Below are positions 14,732-23,791 of a stretch of 64,000 bases of DNA, in pieces; the stretch's first letter is position 1, and each line of letters begins with the position of its first letter. The notes under the pieces are model-generated. The model searched no databases. It saw only the letters and a list, made by a program, of their open reading frames with translations, and was not told the origin of the DNA. The stretch is from Crystallibacter degradans (GTDB lineage Bacteria; Actinomycetota; Actinomycetes; Actinomycetales; Micrococcaceae): assembly GCF_012952295.1 (NCBI RefSeq), contig NZ_JABBCH010000001.1, forward strand, positions 124,001 to 188,000. The letters run 5' to 3'. Both the position numbers and the translations under genes were made by a program.

Positions 14732-15864
14732 GAATTGCTCCTTCTGATTAGTTCGAGCATTTGCGCGGCTCGCGCATCCCAGCTGTGCTGCCGGGCAAAC
14801 TGGCGGCGCATGTCGTGCGTGACTGCTGTATCTGGAGCCGACAATGCACTTTGAACGGAGCGGACAAACTCTGTCGTGCCACTGGCAATTTCCACTAGAT
14901 CGGTATCCAGCCATCGCACCGCGGGCAGGTCTGTAGCTACGACTGGAGCACCGTGGGCAAGGTACTCCAGAGTCTTGAGCGGAAAGCTGGACCGGTTGAA
15001 GTCGGAATCGTTGTACGGCGTGAGACCGACGCCGACTTCCTCCAGAAAAAGGGCAACTTCGGACTGGGATAGTTGCCCGAGCCAGGTTACGTTTTTCGCC
15101 GCTAAAAAGCGGTCGAGCCGGTCACTCGTTTCGGGATCCCGTTCCGTTCGTGGTCCAACAACCTCTATTGGGGTGCCGCTCGCCTGTAAGGCCTCCAGAA
15201 CGTCAAAATCTATGCGCTCATTCAATTGGCCGACCATCGCGGCGATTTGCCGTCGGTGAGGTTGGGCATCCACATGATTGGTTGAAGTCCGGCAGCCGTT
15301 GGGCAGGATATGGATGGCAGTCCCTTCAGCACCTACAGCTTCCAAGCGACTTTTCAGATACGGAGAGACCACCATGACAAGATCGGCGCAGGCCATATTC
15401 TTAAGCAGATTGTCATATACGGAACCGCGGGAGAGTCCCATCATGTATGCACCGGCCAACCAGTCGTCAGTGACATAAAGCACCTTCGGAATATCCAGGT
15501 CCGGGAAATTCGCCATTGGTGAGGAAACAAGCACGGAAAAGGGTCGACACTTCAACTCGAATATGGACTGCCTCAAAGCATTGTGCAGAAGCCTGTTCGC
15601 AACGGCGCGGATTCCTCGGCGGGTGAAACCTGGCGGGGACAGTACTCTCAACCGCGTTATGCCTGGCGCGACGTCGCTTAGGTCTTTAAGGCCCCTAATT
15701 GTCGACGTCGCTGTACGCCCCGTCAAGCCAACGGGACGAGGCGGATCGACCCACAGTACTGGCAGATGCGCAGCCAAAGCCGTCGCCAGATGATGGTCTG
15801 TTCCTTTAACGTCCTCCCACCGGCAGCCGGCTATGTGGACGAAGACCTCGCGAGTGCCCGTCAT
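14728..15864 (-). CDS. Glycosyltransferase, GT1/GT4-like fold
   Basis: A 378-residue soluble GT-B type protein. The N-terminal half contains ALAAHLPVLWVDPPRPVG and VLYVTDDWLAG. The C-terminal half has a typical donor-binding region: VGQLNERIDFDVLEAL, then LTPYNDSDFNRSSFPLKTLEYLAHG, where the E of LEYLAHG is in the family position. It probably adds a sugar to the lipid-linked repeat unit. It overlaps both neighbours by four bases. The donor and acceptor are unknown. Confidence 0.78.
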   Translation of the reverse strand: MTGTREVFVHIAGCRWEDVKGTDHHLATALAAHLPVLWVDPPRPVGLTGRTATSTIRGLKDLSDVAPGITRLRVLSPPGFTRRGIRAVANRLLHNALRQSIFELKCRPFSVLVSSPMANFPDLDIPKVLYVTDDWLAGAYMMGLSRGSVYDNLLKNMACADLVMVVSPYLKSRLEAVGAEGTAIHILPNGCRTSTNHVDAQPHRRQIAAMVGQLNERIDFDVLEALQASGTPIEVVGPRTERDPETSDRLDRFLAAKNVTWLGQLSQSEVALFLEEVGVGLTPYNDSDFNRSSFPLKTLEYLAHGAPVVATDLPAVRWLDTDLVEIASGTTEFVRSVQSALSAPDTAVTHDMRRQFARQHSWDARAAQMLELIRRSNS

Positions 15865-17129
15865 GACCCTAAGCTCCGGGCCTCGGTAGCCGGTTGCCTT
15901 CCTGCGGCAAGAGGTCGCGAATTGAAATCGTCTGCTGGCGCTCTATCGAAAAAACGACCCAATAGTCTGCCCACGGAATAACCGAGGTATCGACGCGCAG
16001 CGCTAATGTCATCTCGGATATTCGGCCCGTTTGTCCCATGGGACAGGGCATCGCGATAGATCTGAAGCTGGCGTTGCGCCGCAAGTTGGAGCGAAAAGCG
16101 GTTTCGGACCGTGTTCGCTCCGAAGTTTCCCAGCTCGCTACGGAGCCGCTCCTCAGGGAGAATGCTTTTCAAGATCCGGACGAGTTCCGGAGCTCCACGC
16201 TCCGCTCCCTGCCCAGCGCCATACCAGCCATGCCATAAAAATTCGGGCAAAGTCGTCGGGTCTAACAACACCCAGAAGCCGTTTTCGCCTTGGACCACCA
16301 ATGGCTTGGCAAAAGCCATTGCGCGAAGCGCGGAGCCGCCCATCCCGAGTGCTACATCAGCGGCTGCATACGCCGGTCGCGGATCAGTCAGCTCGCCTGT
16401 CAGAACTACAGTCCTCTGACCTGTTCGATTGTTTACGGCGGCGGCAGCGTCCATCACCTCGGTTCGCGCCGGGCCATCTCCAACAATTACCAGCCGAGTG
16501 GGAATTTCGGCGGACAAGGCTTCCACGGCTGCTATAGCCCCAAGCAGGCCTTCCAGTTTCAGCTGATGCGCCAACCTCGAAACAGAGACAACAGTGTATG
16601 CATCAGTATCCAGCCCCCACTCTCGACGGAATGCTTCAAGCCCAACTTCGACATTCGGTCCGTTCAAAGCAGTGTCGACAGGTGGTTCCAGCAATGCGAC
16701 TACGGAACGGCCAAATTGCCGTTCTGCGGCCGCGATTTCCTCTGTTCCCACACAGAGCGGGACATACGTGGGGATAAACGGAGCCACGGCCATTGACATT
16801 ATCGTCGAAACGGCAACGAGTCCGCGTCTCCGCTTGGCGGCCAACAAGCATTCCAACGTTGGCGGCCATTCGTAGCCGTGGACAATGTCGATGCCTCGGC
16901 TGTCCACAACATCCAACAGCGCGCGGACGATGGCAGGAGTTGGGCGGAGCCGCGGAGATGGTGCTTCTACGAATTCCAGTCCAAGCTCGGAAATACGGCT
17001 GACCAGAGGTCCGGGCTGTCCGAAGACTACTACCTCGTGTCCCAGGTCTTTGATGGCGGCAGTAATTTCGATAGCGTTCAGCTGGCTGCCGCCGATTGCC
17101 AGATCGTGGGGGTAAACCAGGATTTTCAT
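15861..17129 (-). CDS. Glycosyltransferase family 4 protein, copy B
   Basis: A 422-residue GT4-type enzyme. The N-terminus MKILVYPHDLAIGGSQLNAI holds the Gly-rich acceptor-side loop. The C-terminal half contains VSVSRLAHQLKLEGLLGAI and VIVGDGP, and GMGGSALRAMAFAKPLVVQG occupies the donor-binding region. It is a clear paralogue of the gene at 19731-20936, which shares the PHxxxxGGSQLNA start and the GFW element. The two probably add similar sugars in sequence. A C-terminal extension of about 60 polar residues is not shared. It overlaps the flippase and the next glycosyltransferase by four bases each. Confidence 0.82.
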   Translation of the reverse strand: MKILVYPHDLAIGGSQLNAIEITAAIKDLGHEVVVFGQPGPLVSRISELGLEFVEAPSPRLRPTPAIVRALLDVVDSRGIDIVHGYEWPPTLECLLAAKRRRGLVAVSTIMSMAVAPFIPTYVPLCVGTEEIAAAERQFGRSVVALLEPPVDTALNGPNVEVGLEAFRREWGLDTDAYTVVSVSRLAHQLKLEGLLGAIAAVEALSAEIPTRLVIVGDGPARTEVMDAAAAVNNRTGQRTVVLTGELTDPRPAYAAADVALGMGGSALRAMAFAKPLVVQGENGFWVLLDPTTLPEFLWHGWYGAGQGAERGAPELVRILKSILPEERLRSELGNFGANTVRNRFSLQLAAQRQLQIYRDALSHGTNGPNIRDDISAARRYLGYSVGRLLGRFFDRAPADDFNSRPLAAGRQPATEARSLGS

Positions 17130-18613
17130 GAGCGTTCCACCGTTTTCTCCGCAAGACCAATTTGTCGCAGCAACTTCACTTGCTCACGCCGTCGATAGAG
17201 CAACACAGCAGAAACCACGAGCGCAAGGAAGCCGGCGAGAAGCAGGGCAAGCAAGGGCGACTCCAAGTTCGTTGCCAGTATGAAGGAGCCCCCGCCTGTT
17301 ATCAGACCAGCCATGATGGGTAGCCATAGACCTGAGGCAATGCTTCTGAGCAGGATGCCTGTCTGCCTGAGTTGCCACAGATAGAGCGGAAGTACGACTG
17401 CAGCGGAAACGAGAGCCTGCGCTGCAGCGAGCCCAGCGATGCCGCCCCAGAACGCACCGGCCACCAAAGCGGGCACCAACACAATGAGACTGCCCGCTTG
17501 GATGGCAAAAACGATTCCCGTGCGGCCCAGGACAACCAGATAGTCGTACACGAGCTCATAGAAGATTCGGCACAATGCTGATACCACAAGCCACGATAGT
17601 GCGGCGGCAGCGGGGAGCCAGACTTCCCCGTACACGAAGCCAACTAGCGGGACAGCTGCGCCGGCCAGAGTCAGGAACGTGGGCACGGCAGCGGCGGCAA
17701 GAACACCCACGATCGAGATCACCGATGCATGCATCTGGTCCGGCTGATCCTGCAGTTTTGAAAATACTGCAGGCGCTACCCTCCTCAGCGGTTGGGAAAC
17801 AATGCTCACAGGCCAGCTGGCGAGGTTGAAAGCCAGGACATATAGCCCCAGTGCGGTCGCTCCCAGTATCGACCCGGCGGCCAGCTGATCCGCATAACCT
17901 ACGGCGAACACCACAATGCTGGACCCGGCCAAAGGCCAACCGAAGCGGAGCAGGGGGCCCAGATGCGCCCGCTCCAAACCGAACCTGTACGGCAGCGGTG
18001 ATGCTTTCAGAAACATGATCGCTGAGGTTAGACCTCCGGCCGCCCTGCCAACGGCCAGGGCCATGGCACCCATCCCTGCAAGTGCCAGAACGACGGACAG
18101 CACTGCACCCACCCACACGTTCACCTGATCAATGCCCATGCGGGTTCTTTCCTGGAAGTTCCGCTGAAGCAGTGCCGCCGGGGTTGCGACAATGCCGTTG
18201 ATCAGCACGTTGACGATCAGGAGACGGACAACATCGGTAGCCTCCGGATCCCCCATTGCGCTGGCGAAAGTAGGTGCCACCAGAAAGGCCGCTGCTGAAA
18301 ATACCAGGCTGCAGAAGACAGAGACGGTGGTGACAGTCGGCGCTATTCGTTCAGGGTCGCCCCGCCACCGCACAATGGCAAGGCTGACGCCGAGTTCATT
18401 AAAACTGAGCACGGCCATTAACGCGACTAAGGCAACGGCGAACGTGCCGAAGGATTCCGGACCCAGTACTCTGGCAAGAATTATCCCGATACCCAGCGTC
18501 CCGAACCGGGATACTACGGTGTTCAGCAGACTCCAGCCGAAGGCACTGGAAGCACCAATGCCGGGTCCAGCAGATCGGTCTGTGGTTCCTTCATGCCCCT
18601 GGCGAATGCTCAT
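17126..18613 (-). CDS. Wzx-type polysaccharide flippase
   Basis: A 495-residue polytopic membrane protein with about 12-14 hydrophobic segments, of the polysaccharide transport/MOP superfamily. The start ATG at 18613 overlaps the previous stop (ATGA); a GTG two codons upstream is less likely. Family-like features include the N-terminal ILARVLGPESFGTFAVALV and GYADQLAAGSILGATALGLY in the middle. It should flip undecaprenyl-linked repeat units across the membrane to the Wzy-like polymerase of the same operon. Confidence 0.88.
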   Translation of the reverse strand: MSIRQGHEGTTDRSAGPGIGASSAFGWSLLNTVVSRFGTLGIGIILARVLGPESFGTFAVALVALMAVLSFNELGVSLAIVRWRGDPERIAPTVTTVSVFCSLVFSAAAFLVAPTFASAMGDPEATDVVRLLIVNVLINGIVATPAALLQRNFQERTRMGIDQVNVWVGAVLSVVLALAGMGAMALAVGRAAGGLTSAIMFLKASPLPYRFGLERAHLGPLLRFGWPLAGSSIVVFAVGYADQLAAGSILGATALGLYVLAFNLASWPVSIVSQPLRRVAPAVFSKLQDQPDQMHASVISIVGVLAAAAVPTFLTLAGAAVPLVGFVYGEVWLPAAAALSWLVVSALCRIFYELVYDYLVVLGRTGIVFAIQAGSLIVLVPALVAGAFWGGIAGLAAAQALVSAAVVLPLYLWQLRQTGILLRSIASGLWLPIMAGLITGGGSFILATNLESPLLALLLAGFLALVVSAVLLYRRREQVKLLRQIGLAEKTVERS

Positions 18614-19734
18614 GACCACGTAAACGCCGCCTGCAGCTTCTCTGCAATGTATTCCTGCTGCTCTGGTGTGATGTGCGGATGGATCGGCAGCGAGAGAATT
18701 TCCCGCGCGGATTGCTCGGCTATGGGGAAGGAGCCTTCGCCGTGGCCGAGTGAGGTAAAGGCCTTCGTGAGATGAACCGGCACAGGGTAATGAATTCCCG
18801 CGCCGATGCCTGCGTGGTTCAATGCCGACATCACGCCATCTCTTACCGAGGCTGGCAACCGCACCACATAGAGATGCCAGACATCTTCATTCCCGGGTGC
18901 CGATGACGGCAGCAGGACATCAGAAACCTCCGAGAGCAGCCGGGCGTATCTGGCAGCGGCGTCCCAGCGCCGCTCATTCCATGCCTCCAGCCTGGCCAGC
19001 TTGGCATTCAGCACTACGGCCTGCACTGTGTCCAGGCGCGAGTTCATGCCAACGGCCTCGTGCTGGTACTTCACCACGCTTCCATGTGCACCGAGCAAAC
19101 GCACCCGGGCCGCGACGTCGTCGTCGTTAGTGAGAACCGCACCGGCATCACCGGCTGCCCCAAGGTTCTTGCCCGGGTAAAAGCTGGTCCCGGCTGCAAT
19201 GCCCAGGGAGCCGGCAAAGCGGCCGTTTCGCCGGGCGCCTTGGGCTTGGGCCGCGTCTTCAATAATGACGGCCCCACAGTCATCAGCGATGGGTTGGAGT
19301 TGTTCAACGAAGGCTGTCTGGCCGAACAAGTGCACAGGGACGATCGCCTGGGTTTTCGATGTGACAGCCTCGGCTGCCCGCTCGGGATCCATCAGCAGGT
19401 AGACAGGGTCCACGTCCACCGGAACCGGGACTGCACCTATGCGGGAAACCGCTTCTGCGGTGGCAATGAAAGTATTTGCGGGCAGAATGACTTCCCCCCC
19501 AGCCTCCACCCCGCTCGCACGCATTGCCAACTCCAGTGCGTCAGTGCCGTTTCCGACCCCAATGCAGTGGGCAACCGACAGAGCCATTGCATAGTCGGCT
19601 TCGAAAACACCCACGGCCGGACCGCCGATGAACGAGGTCATGGCGAACACTTCTTTCAGTCCGGCCTGGACCTCTTCATCCACTTCTTCCTGCTGGGCAG
19701 CCAGATCCACCAGCGGAATGTTCACGCCGCTCAC
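18610..19734 (-). CDS. DegT/DnrJ/EryC1/StrS-family sugar aminotransferase
   Basis: A 374-residue PLP-dependent enzyme. The start chosen is GTG 19734: it overlaps the previous stop (GTGA) and lies seven bases behind GGGAG. The motifs are GNGTDALELAMRASG for the cofactor phosphate, EDAAQAQGA with the PLP-pairing Asp, and SFYPGKNLGAAGDAGAV with the Schiff-base Lys. The family transfers an amino group to a keto-sugar nucleotide, as WbpE or QdtB do. With the acyltransferase two genes upstream it probably makes an N-acylated amino sugar. This is one of two DegT-type genes in the operon, which suggests two amino groups or two amino sugars. Confidence 0.87.
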   Translation of the reverse strand: MSGVNIPLVDLAAQQEEVDEEVQAGLKEVFAMTSFIGGPAVGVFEADYAMALSVAHCIGVGNGTDALELAMRASGVEAGGEVILPANTFIATAEAVSRIGAVPVPVDVDPVYLLMDPERAAEAVTSKTQAIVPVHLFGQTAFVEQLQPIADDCGAVIIEDAAQAQGARRNGRFAGSLGIAAGTSFYPGKNLGAAGDAGAVLTNDDDVAARVRLLGAHGSVVKYQHEAVGMNSRLDTVQAVVLNAKLARLEAWNERRWDAAARYARLLSEVSDVLLPSSAPGNEDVWHLYVVRLPASVRDGVMSALNHAGIGAGIHYPVPVHLTKAFTSLGHGEGSFPIAEQSAREILSLPIHPHITPEQQEYIAEKLQAAFTWS

Positions 19735-20936
19735 AGCGCTACTCCCGAATGGCTCCACTGCTGTTGCCGCACTGGATTTCCAGTAAGCATGGAAGCCCTG
19801 AAGCGCGTGACTCCCACAGCGCTGCGGACTAGCGAGGACACTGTTCGGCTGAAAGACGGGTGGCTGGACGCAACCTCGTCGTAAATGCCTGACAACTCGC
19901 GGCTGGCAACTTTCAGGCTGTAGCGCCGTTTGACCAGATGTCTGCCGTAACTACCGAGATCAGACCGCAATTGGGGATGGTCAAGGAGCTTCACCAATGC
20001 AGCTTCGAGGTCCTTGGCTCCATTGCCGTTGGCTCCGAACCAGCCTTCCTGCAGGAATTGCTGCGACGACTCTGGATCCGCTACCTGCCAGAATCCGCCT
20101 TCACCGTGGACAATCAGCGGCTTCTCGAAAGCCAGACCTTTGATAGCTGACGTGCCCATTCCAACCACAACATCCGCAGCTTCGTAGACAGTGGCGGGAT
20201 CAGCGAGAAATCCCAGGACGTCGACGACAGTGCGCCCATGCCGTTCGTTGACCCGCTTGGCACGGAGTGACACCTGCTCGAGTCCTTCGCCGTCGCCGGC
20301 AACCAGCAGTCGCAGGGGGTAACGGTCTCCTAGTCGGTCCGCCATGGCAATCAGCGCCAGTACCCCCTGGAGTTTCTCCAGTTCCGTGGTCAGCATTGTC
20401 ACTGTCGAGACCACCAACTCGCGAGGTTCAATTTCCCACTGCCTTCGAGCCGCTTCTACGTCCGTGGTCCGATTGTGCGACATATCCACCGGCGGTTCCA
20501 GCAGATAGGCCTGGCGCCCTTCCGACCGGGATCGTGCGGCTAGCGCGGGGGTCCCGACGATCAGTGGGAGGTGGCGCGGCAGGAATTCAGGTACGTCCAT
20601 AGCCATGACGGACATCAGGACAGGGACTCGTTGGCGCAACCCCGCGCTGAACGTCGCTTCAATACAGGGAGCCCATTCGTAAGCGTGGACAAGATCTATG
20701 TCCCGCTCCTTCACCAACCTGCTAAGCCGGCGCATCCATTCCCTGCTAAGTCCGGGAACGGGCTCTGGAGCTTCGACATACTCAAGACCCATGGCCCTGA
20801 CGCTGCTGACGAGCACGCCCTGCGGCGCATAGATCAGCGGCTCGTGCCCTTGTTTCCGCACCCGGGCAGCCATTTCAACGGCATTGAGCTGACTCCCACC
20901 CATGACCATCTGGTGCGGGCAAACGAGAACTTTCAT
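19731..20936 (-). CDS. Glycosyltransferase family 4 protein, copy A
   Basis: A 401-residue GT4-type enzyme starting MKVLVCPHQMVMGGSQLNAV. It has STVTMLTTELEKLQGVLALI and LLVAGDGEGLEQV in the C-terminal half, and GMGTSAIKGLAFEKPLIVHG in the donor-binding region. It is a paralogue of the gene at 15861-17129. It overlaps the upstream acyltransferase by four bases and the downstream aminotransferase by four bases. The two copies probably arose by duplication inside the operon and then moved apart. Confidence 0.82.
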   Translation of the reverse strand: MKVLVCPHQMVMGGSQLNAVEMAARVRKQGHEPLIYAPQGVLVSSVRAMGLEYVEAPEPVPGLSREWMRRLSRLVKERDIDLVHAYEWAPCIEATFSAGLRQRVPVLMSVMAMDVPEFLPRHLPLIVGTPALAARSRSEGRQAYLLEPPVDMSHNRTTDVEAARRQWEIEPRELVVSTVTMLTTELEKLQGVLALIAMADRLGDRYPLRLLVAGDGEGLEQVSLRAKRVNERHGRTVVDVLGFLADPATVYEAADVVVGMGTSAIKGLAFEKPLIVHGEGGFWQVADPESSQQFLQEGWFGANGNGAKDLEAALVKLLDHPQLRSDLGSYGRHLVKRRYSLKVASRELSGIYDEVASSHPSFSRTVSSLVRSAVGVTRFRASMLTGNPVRQQQWSHSGVAL

Positions 20937-21622
20937 GATGCCTCCTTTGAATGCGCGAGCGTGAGTTCGTCAAATAACCGATGAGGACCGGGCAGTGACC
21001 GGGCCGGCACTCCGGCCCAGATTTCACCGGGTGGAAGGTCTTGGAGCAGAACTGACCCCATGCCGAGCGTCGAGCCTTCGCCCACCCGTACTTTTTGTCG
21101 GACGCTTGAGTTCATGCCGAGATACGCGCCGCGTGCTATTTCGACACCACCGCCGAGCGAAACACCGGCGGCGAAAGTCGCATAGTCATCCACGACATCG
21201 TCGTGCGTGAAAGTGGTCTGCGGCATAGCCACGACATGCCGACCAAGGTTCACGCAGGTAGTCAGCACTACGCCGGCCAGGAGGATGCTGCCGTACCCAA
21301 CGGAGCAGTTATCCGGCACACGGACACTCGGGTCGACGATCGTGGCGTACTGGGATTGGGGTATGCCCTGCCGGTCCAGCCGAGAAACCACTTTTTCGCG
21401 CCCCCTGCCTAACCCAACACAGACGAGCGGGCGGACGTTGTCCAGCCATCCGGCGCCGTCGATTCCGGCCAGTACTCGTGCACCATCGATGACCGACCCG
21501 TGGAGCGACTGATCATCGTCGAGGATTCCAGCGACGTCGTACTCCCCCGCCGCCCGGATTGCCACCAGCGTTTCCCTGGCCAGTCCGCTCGCGGCAACCA
21601 GCACAATCCGTTCCGCTGCCAT
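20933..21622 (-). CDS. NeuD/PglD-type sugar O/N-acyltransferase
   Basis: A 229-residue protein. The start ATG overlaps the stop of the upstream aminotransferase (TAATG); a longer open frame to 21724 lies inside that gene and was rejected. The N-terminal part is a small Rossmann-like PglD_N domain (IVLVAASGLARETLVAIRAA). The C-terminal part is a left-handed beta-helix with hexapeptide repeats, including the His region RHVVAMPQTTFTHDDVV and the ending GEIWAGVPARSLPGP. The family acetylates the 4-amino group of UDP-amino sugars or O-acetylates sialic acid-like sugars. Following directly after a DegT aminotransferase, it probably acylates that enzyme's product. Confidence 0.85.
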   Translation of the reverse strand: MAAERIVLVAASGLARETLVAIRAAGEYDVAGILDDDQSLHGSVIDGARVLAGIDGAGWLDNVRPLVCVGLGRGREKVVSRLDRQGIPQSQYATIVDPSVRVPDNCSVGYGSILLAGVVLTTCVNLGRHVVAMPQTTFTHDDVVDDYATFAAGVSLGGGVEIARGAYLGMNSSVRQKVRVGEGSTLGMGSVLLQDLPPGEIWAGVPARSLPGPHRLFDELTLAHSKEAS

Positions 21623-22761
21623 TACTGGCCTCCGGCTGCGAGGAGGCAGCTGATGACCCGTTCCTGGTCCTCCTCTGTCAGCTCGTGATAGAGCGGCAGA
21701 ATCAGGGTGTGGTCTGCCAGCCATTCCGTATTGCCCAGTCCAGCAGTGCCCGTATTACGATGCAGGTAGGCGGGCTGGCGGTGAGCGGCCATGATTCCAC
21801 GGCGGGCAGAGACGTCTTCGCTGGCCAGTTTTTCCAACAATTCTTCACGGCCGAGCGGGAAGTCTTCCTGGACCTCCACCCAGAAGGACTGGAAATTACT
21901 GGTTCCCCAGGCCGGATCCTTCACTGTTCGCAGGCCGGGCACGTTCGCAAGCCGCTGCTGATAAACTGCCGCGATCTGACGCCGTCGCGCCACCATCTCC
22001 GGCAGCTTGCCCAACTGGACAAGCCCGACAGCGGCCTGCAAATCCGTCATTCGGAAATTGAAGCCGATTTCTTCGTACTGCTCCGCGGGAGCCAGGATGG
22101 AGCTGTGCCGGTCTGCCGCAGACGCGCTCATGGCGTGCTCTCGGAGCCGTCTGGCGCGGTCCGCCCAGTCCTTGTTGAGAGTGGTCAGCATGCCGCCCTC
22201 ACCGGTGGTGAGCAGCTTGCGGGGGTGGAAGGACCAAGCCGTAACGTCCGCGCCCGCTCCCGCCGGCCTTCCACGGTGGGTTGAGCCTGCCGCGCAGGCT
22301 GCGTCTTCGATGACGGCGACCCCCAGCCGGTCACACACATTCCGTATAGATTCCAAGTCGATCGGAACGCCGCCCTGGTCAACGACGATGACCGCTCTGG
22401 TCTGCGGTGTGAGCGCGGCCAATAGTGTCGCAGCGGTCATGTTGCCTGTTTCGAGATCAACATCGGCAAACACAGGGCGGGCACCGACATAGGTGGGTGC
22501 ATTCGCCGTCGCTATGAAAGAAAAGGACGGTACGACGACATCATCTTCGGCCTTGATACCGGCTACGACCAAAGCCAAGTGCAATGCCGTAGTACAACTG
22601 GACGTGGCCACCGCGTGGTCCACGTGTTGGCTGGCAGCGAAGGCACGCTCGAATGCAGCAACTTTTGGTCCCTGTGCTACCCACCCGGACTCCACGACTG
22701 AGGCCAGTGCGTCCGCTTCTTCTTGGCCGAGCCAAGGCTTCATGACATTGATGCGGTTCAT
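21622..22761 (-). CDS. DegT/DnrJ/EryC1/StrS-family sugar aminotransferase
   Basis: A 379-residue PLP enzyme. The ATG at 22761 is preceded by GAGGAGGGG; an in-frame GTG at 22782 would place that site inside the gene. The motifs are SSCTTALHLALVVAGI, EDAACAAGSTHRG with the cofactor Asp, and SFHPRKLLTTGEGG with the Schiff-base Lys. It resembles the PglE/PseC group, which makes 4-amino-4,6-dideoxy sugars. That would fit the PglD-like acyltransferase that follows directly. The exact substrate is inferred from context only. Confidence 0.87.
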   Translation of the reverse strand: MNRINVMKPWLGQEEADALASVVESGWVAQGPKVAAFERAFAASQHVDHAVATSSCTTALHLALVVAGIKAEDDVVVPSFSFIATANAPTYVGARPVFADVDLETGNMTAATLLAALTPQTRAVIVVDQGGVPIDLESIRNVCDRLGVAVIEDAACAAGSTHRGRPAGAGADVTAWSFHPRKLLTTGEGGMLTTLNKDWADRARRLREHAMSASAADRHSSILAPAEQYEEIGFNFRMTDLQAAVGLVQLGKLPEMVARRRQIAAVYQQRLANVPGLRTVKDPAWGTSNFQSFWVEVQEDFPLGREELLEKLASEDVSARRGIMAAHRQPAYLHRNTGTAGLGNTEWLADHTLILPLYHELTEEDQERVISCLLAAGGQ

Positions 22762-22792
22762 GATTATGTCCCCTCCTCGCACGTACTGTTAG

Positions 22793-23791
22793 TTATTTGG
22801 CGGTCGCCAATGACCGGCCGGCTGCAATTTCCTCGCGCAGTGGCGACCACCATTCGACCAGTCGGCGTAATCCGACAGACAGCGGCACTGTTGCCTCGAA
22901 TCCCAACGCATCGCGGACAGCCGATACGTCTGCGAGTCGGCGCGTCACCCCGTTGACTGCGCGTTCGGGACCGTGCTCCACGGGGAGATCCGAATCCATC
23001 GCATCCAGCAACGACTCGGCCAGTTCCAGGAGGCTCGTTTCCGACCCGCTGGCCACGTTGAAAACACCCTCAGTCAACGGGCTGATGGCTGCGAGCAGGT
23101 TGGCCCGGGCAATGTCTTCGGTGAAGACGAAGTCCATGGTCTGGCTGCCGTCGCCGAAAATCAAGGGAGACTGGCCGTCAGCGATGCGCTCCATCCACCT
23201 GACTAGCACCTCCGTGTAAGCACCGTGCACGTCCATCCGGGGCCCGTAGACGTTGAAGTACCGGAGGGCCACATAGTTGAGCCCGTACATGGACCGGAAA
23301 CTGCGCAGCATCCCTTCGTTGAATGACTTGGCGGCCCCGTAGAAGGTGTCGTTGTTATGGTGATGATGCCGCTCCGACGTCGGAAATTCCTCCGCAAGAC
23401 CGTATACCGAGGCGCTGGAGGCGGCGACAACTTTTTCCACTCTTGCGGCTACCGCAGCCTCCAGCACGTTGAACGTCCCGTTGACCAGAACATCCATCGC
23501 CAGCCGAGGTTCCTCGGCGCACTGGGTGATTCGGATAGCTGCCTGATGGAAGACCAGATCCTTGCCTTCGCATAACTCGCGAACCAGCCCGCGGTCTGCG
23601 AGATCGCCAACGATAAGATTTACGCGACCACTCGCCAATGCCGCTTCCAGGTTCGCCTCACGCCCACGAACGAGGTTGTCCAGAACGTCGATCCGTTCCG
23701 TGCCGGCGGCCAGTAACTGATCGACAATTTCCGATCCAATGGTGCCGGCACCGCCGGTGACCAGGATCTTGCTTCCCTGCAGATTTCTCAT
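22793..23791 (-). CDS. NAD-dependent sugar-nucleotide epimerase/dehydratase (SDR)
   Basis: A 332-residue extended SDR. The cofactor-binding loop GGAGTIGS is at 13-20, and the catalytic YxxxK is Tyr151-Lys155 within TFYGAAKSFNEG. ASSASVYG supplies the Ser. RYFNVYGPRMD and the later VFTEDIARA are typical of UDP-glucose 4-epimerase/WbpP-like enzymes. It has a natural run of four His at 142-145. The ATG overlaps the oxidoreductase stop by four bases. It probably epimerises or dehydrates a UDP- or dTDP-sugar for the repeat unit; which of these cannot be decided here. Confidence 0.87.
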   Translation of the reverse strand: MRNLQGSKILVTGGAGTIGSEIVDQLLAAGTERIDVLDNLVRGREANLEAALASGRVNLIVGDLADRGLVRELCEGKDLVFHQAAIRITQCAEEPRLAMDVLVNGTFNVLEAAVAARVEKVVAASSASVYGLAEEFPTSERHHHHNNDTFYGAAKSFNEGMLRSFRSMYGLNYVALRYFNVYGPRMDVHGAYTEVLVRWMERIADGQSPLIFGDGSQTMDFVFTEDIARANLLAAISPLTEGVFNVASGSETSLLELAESLLDAMDSDLPVEHGPERAVNGVTRRLADVSAVRDALGFEATVPLSVGLRRLVEWWSPLREEIAAGRSLATAK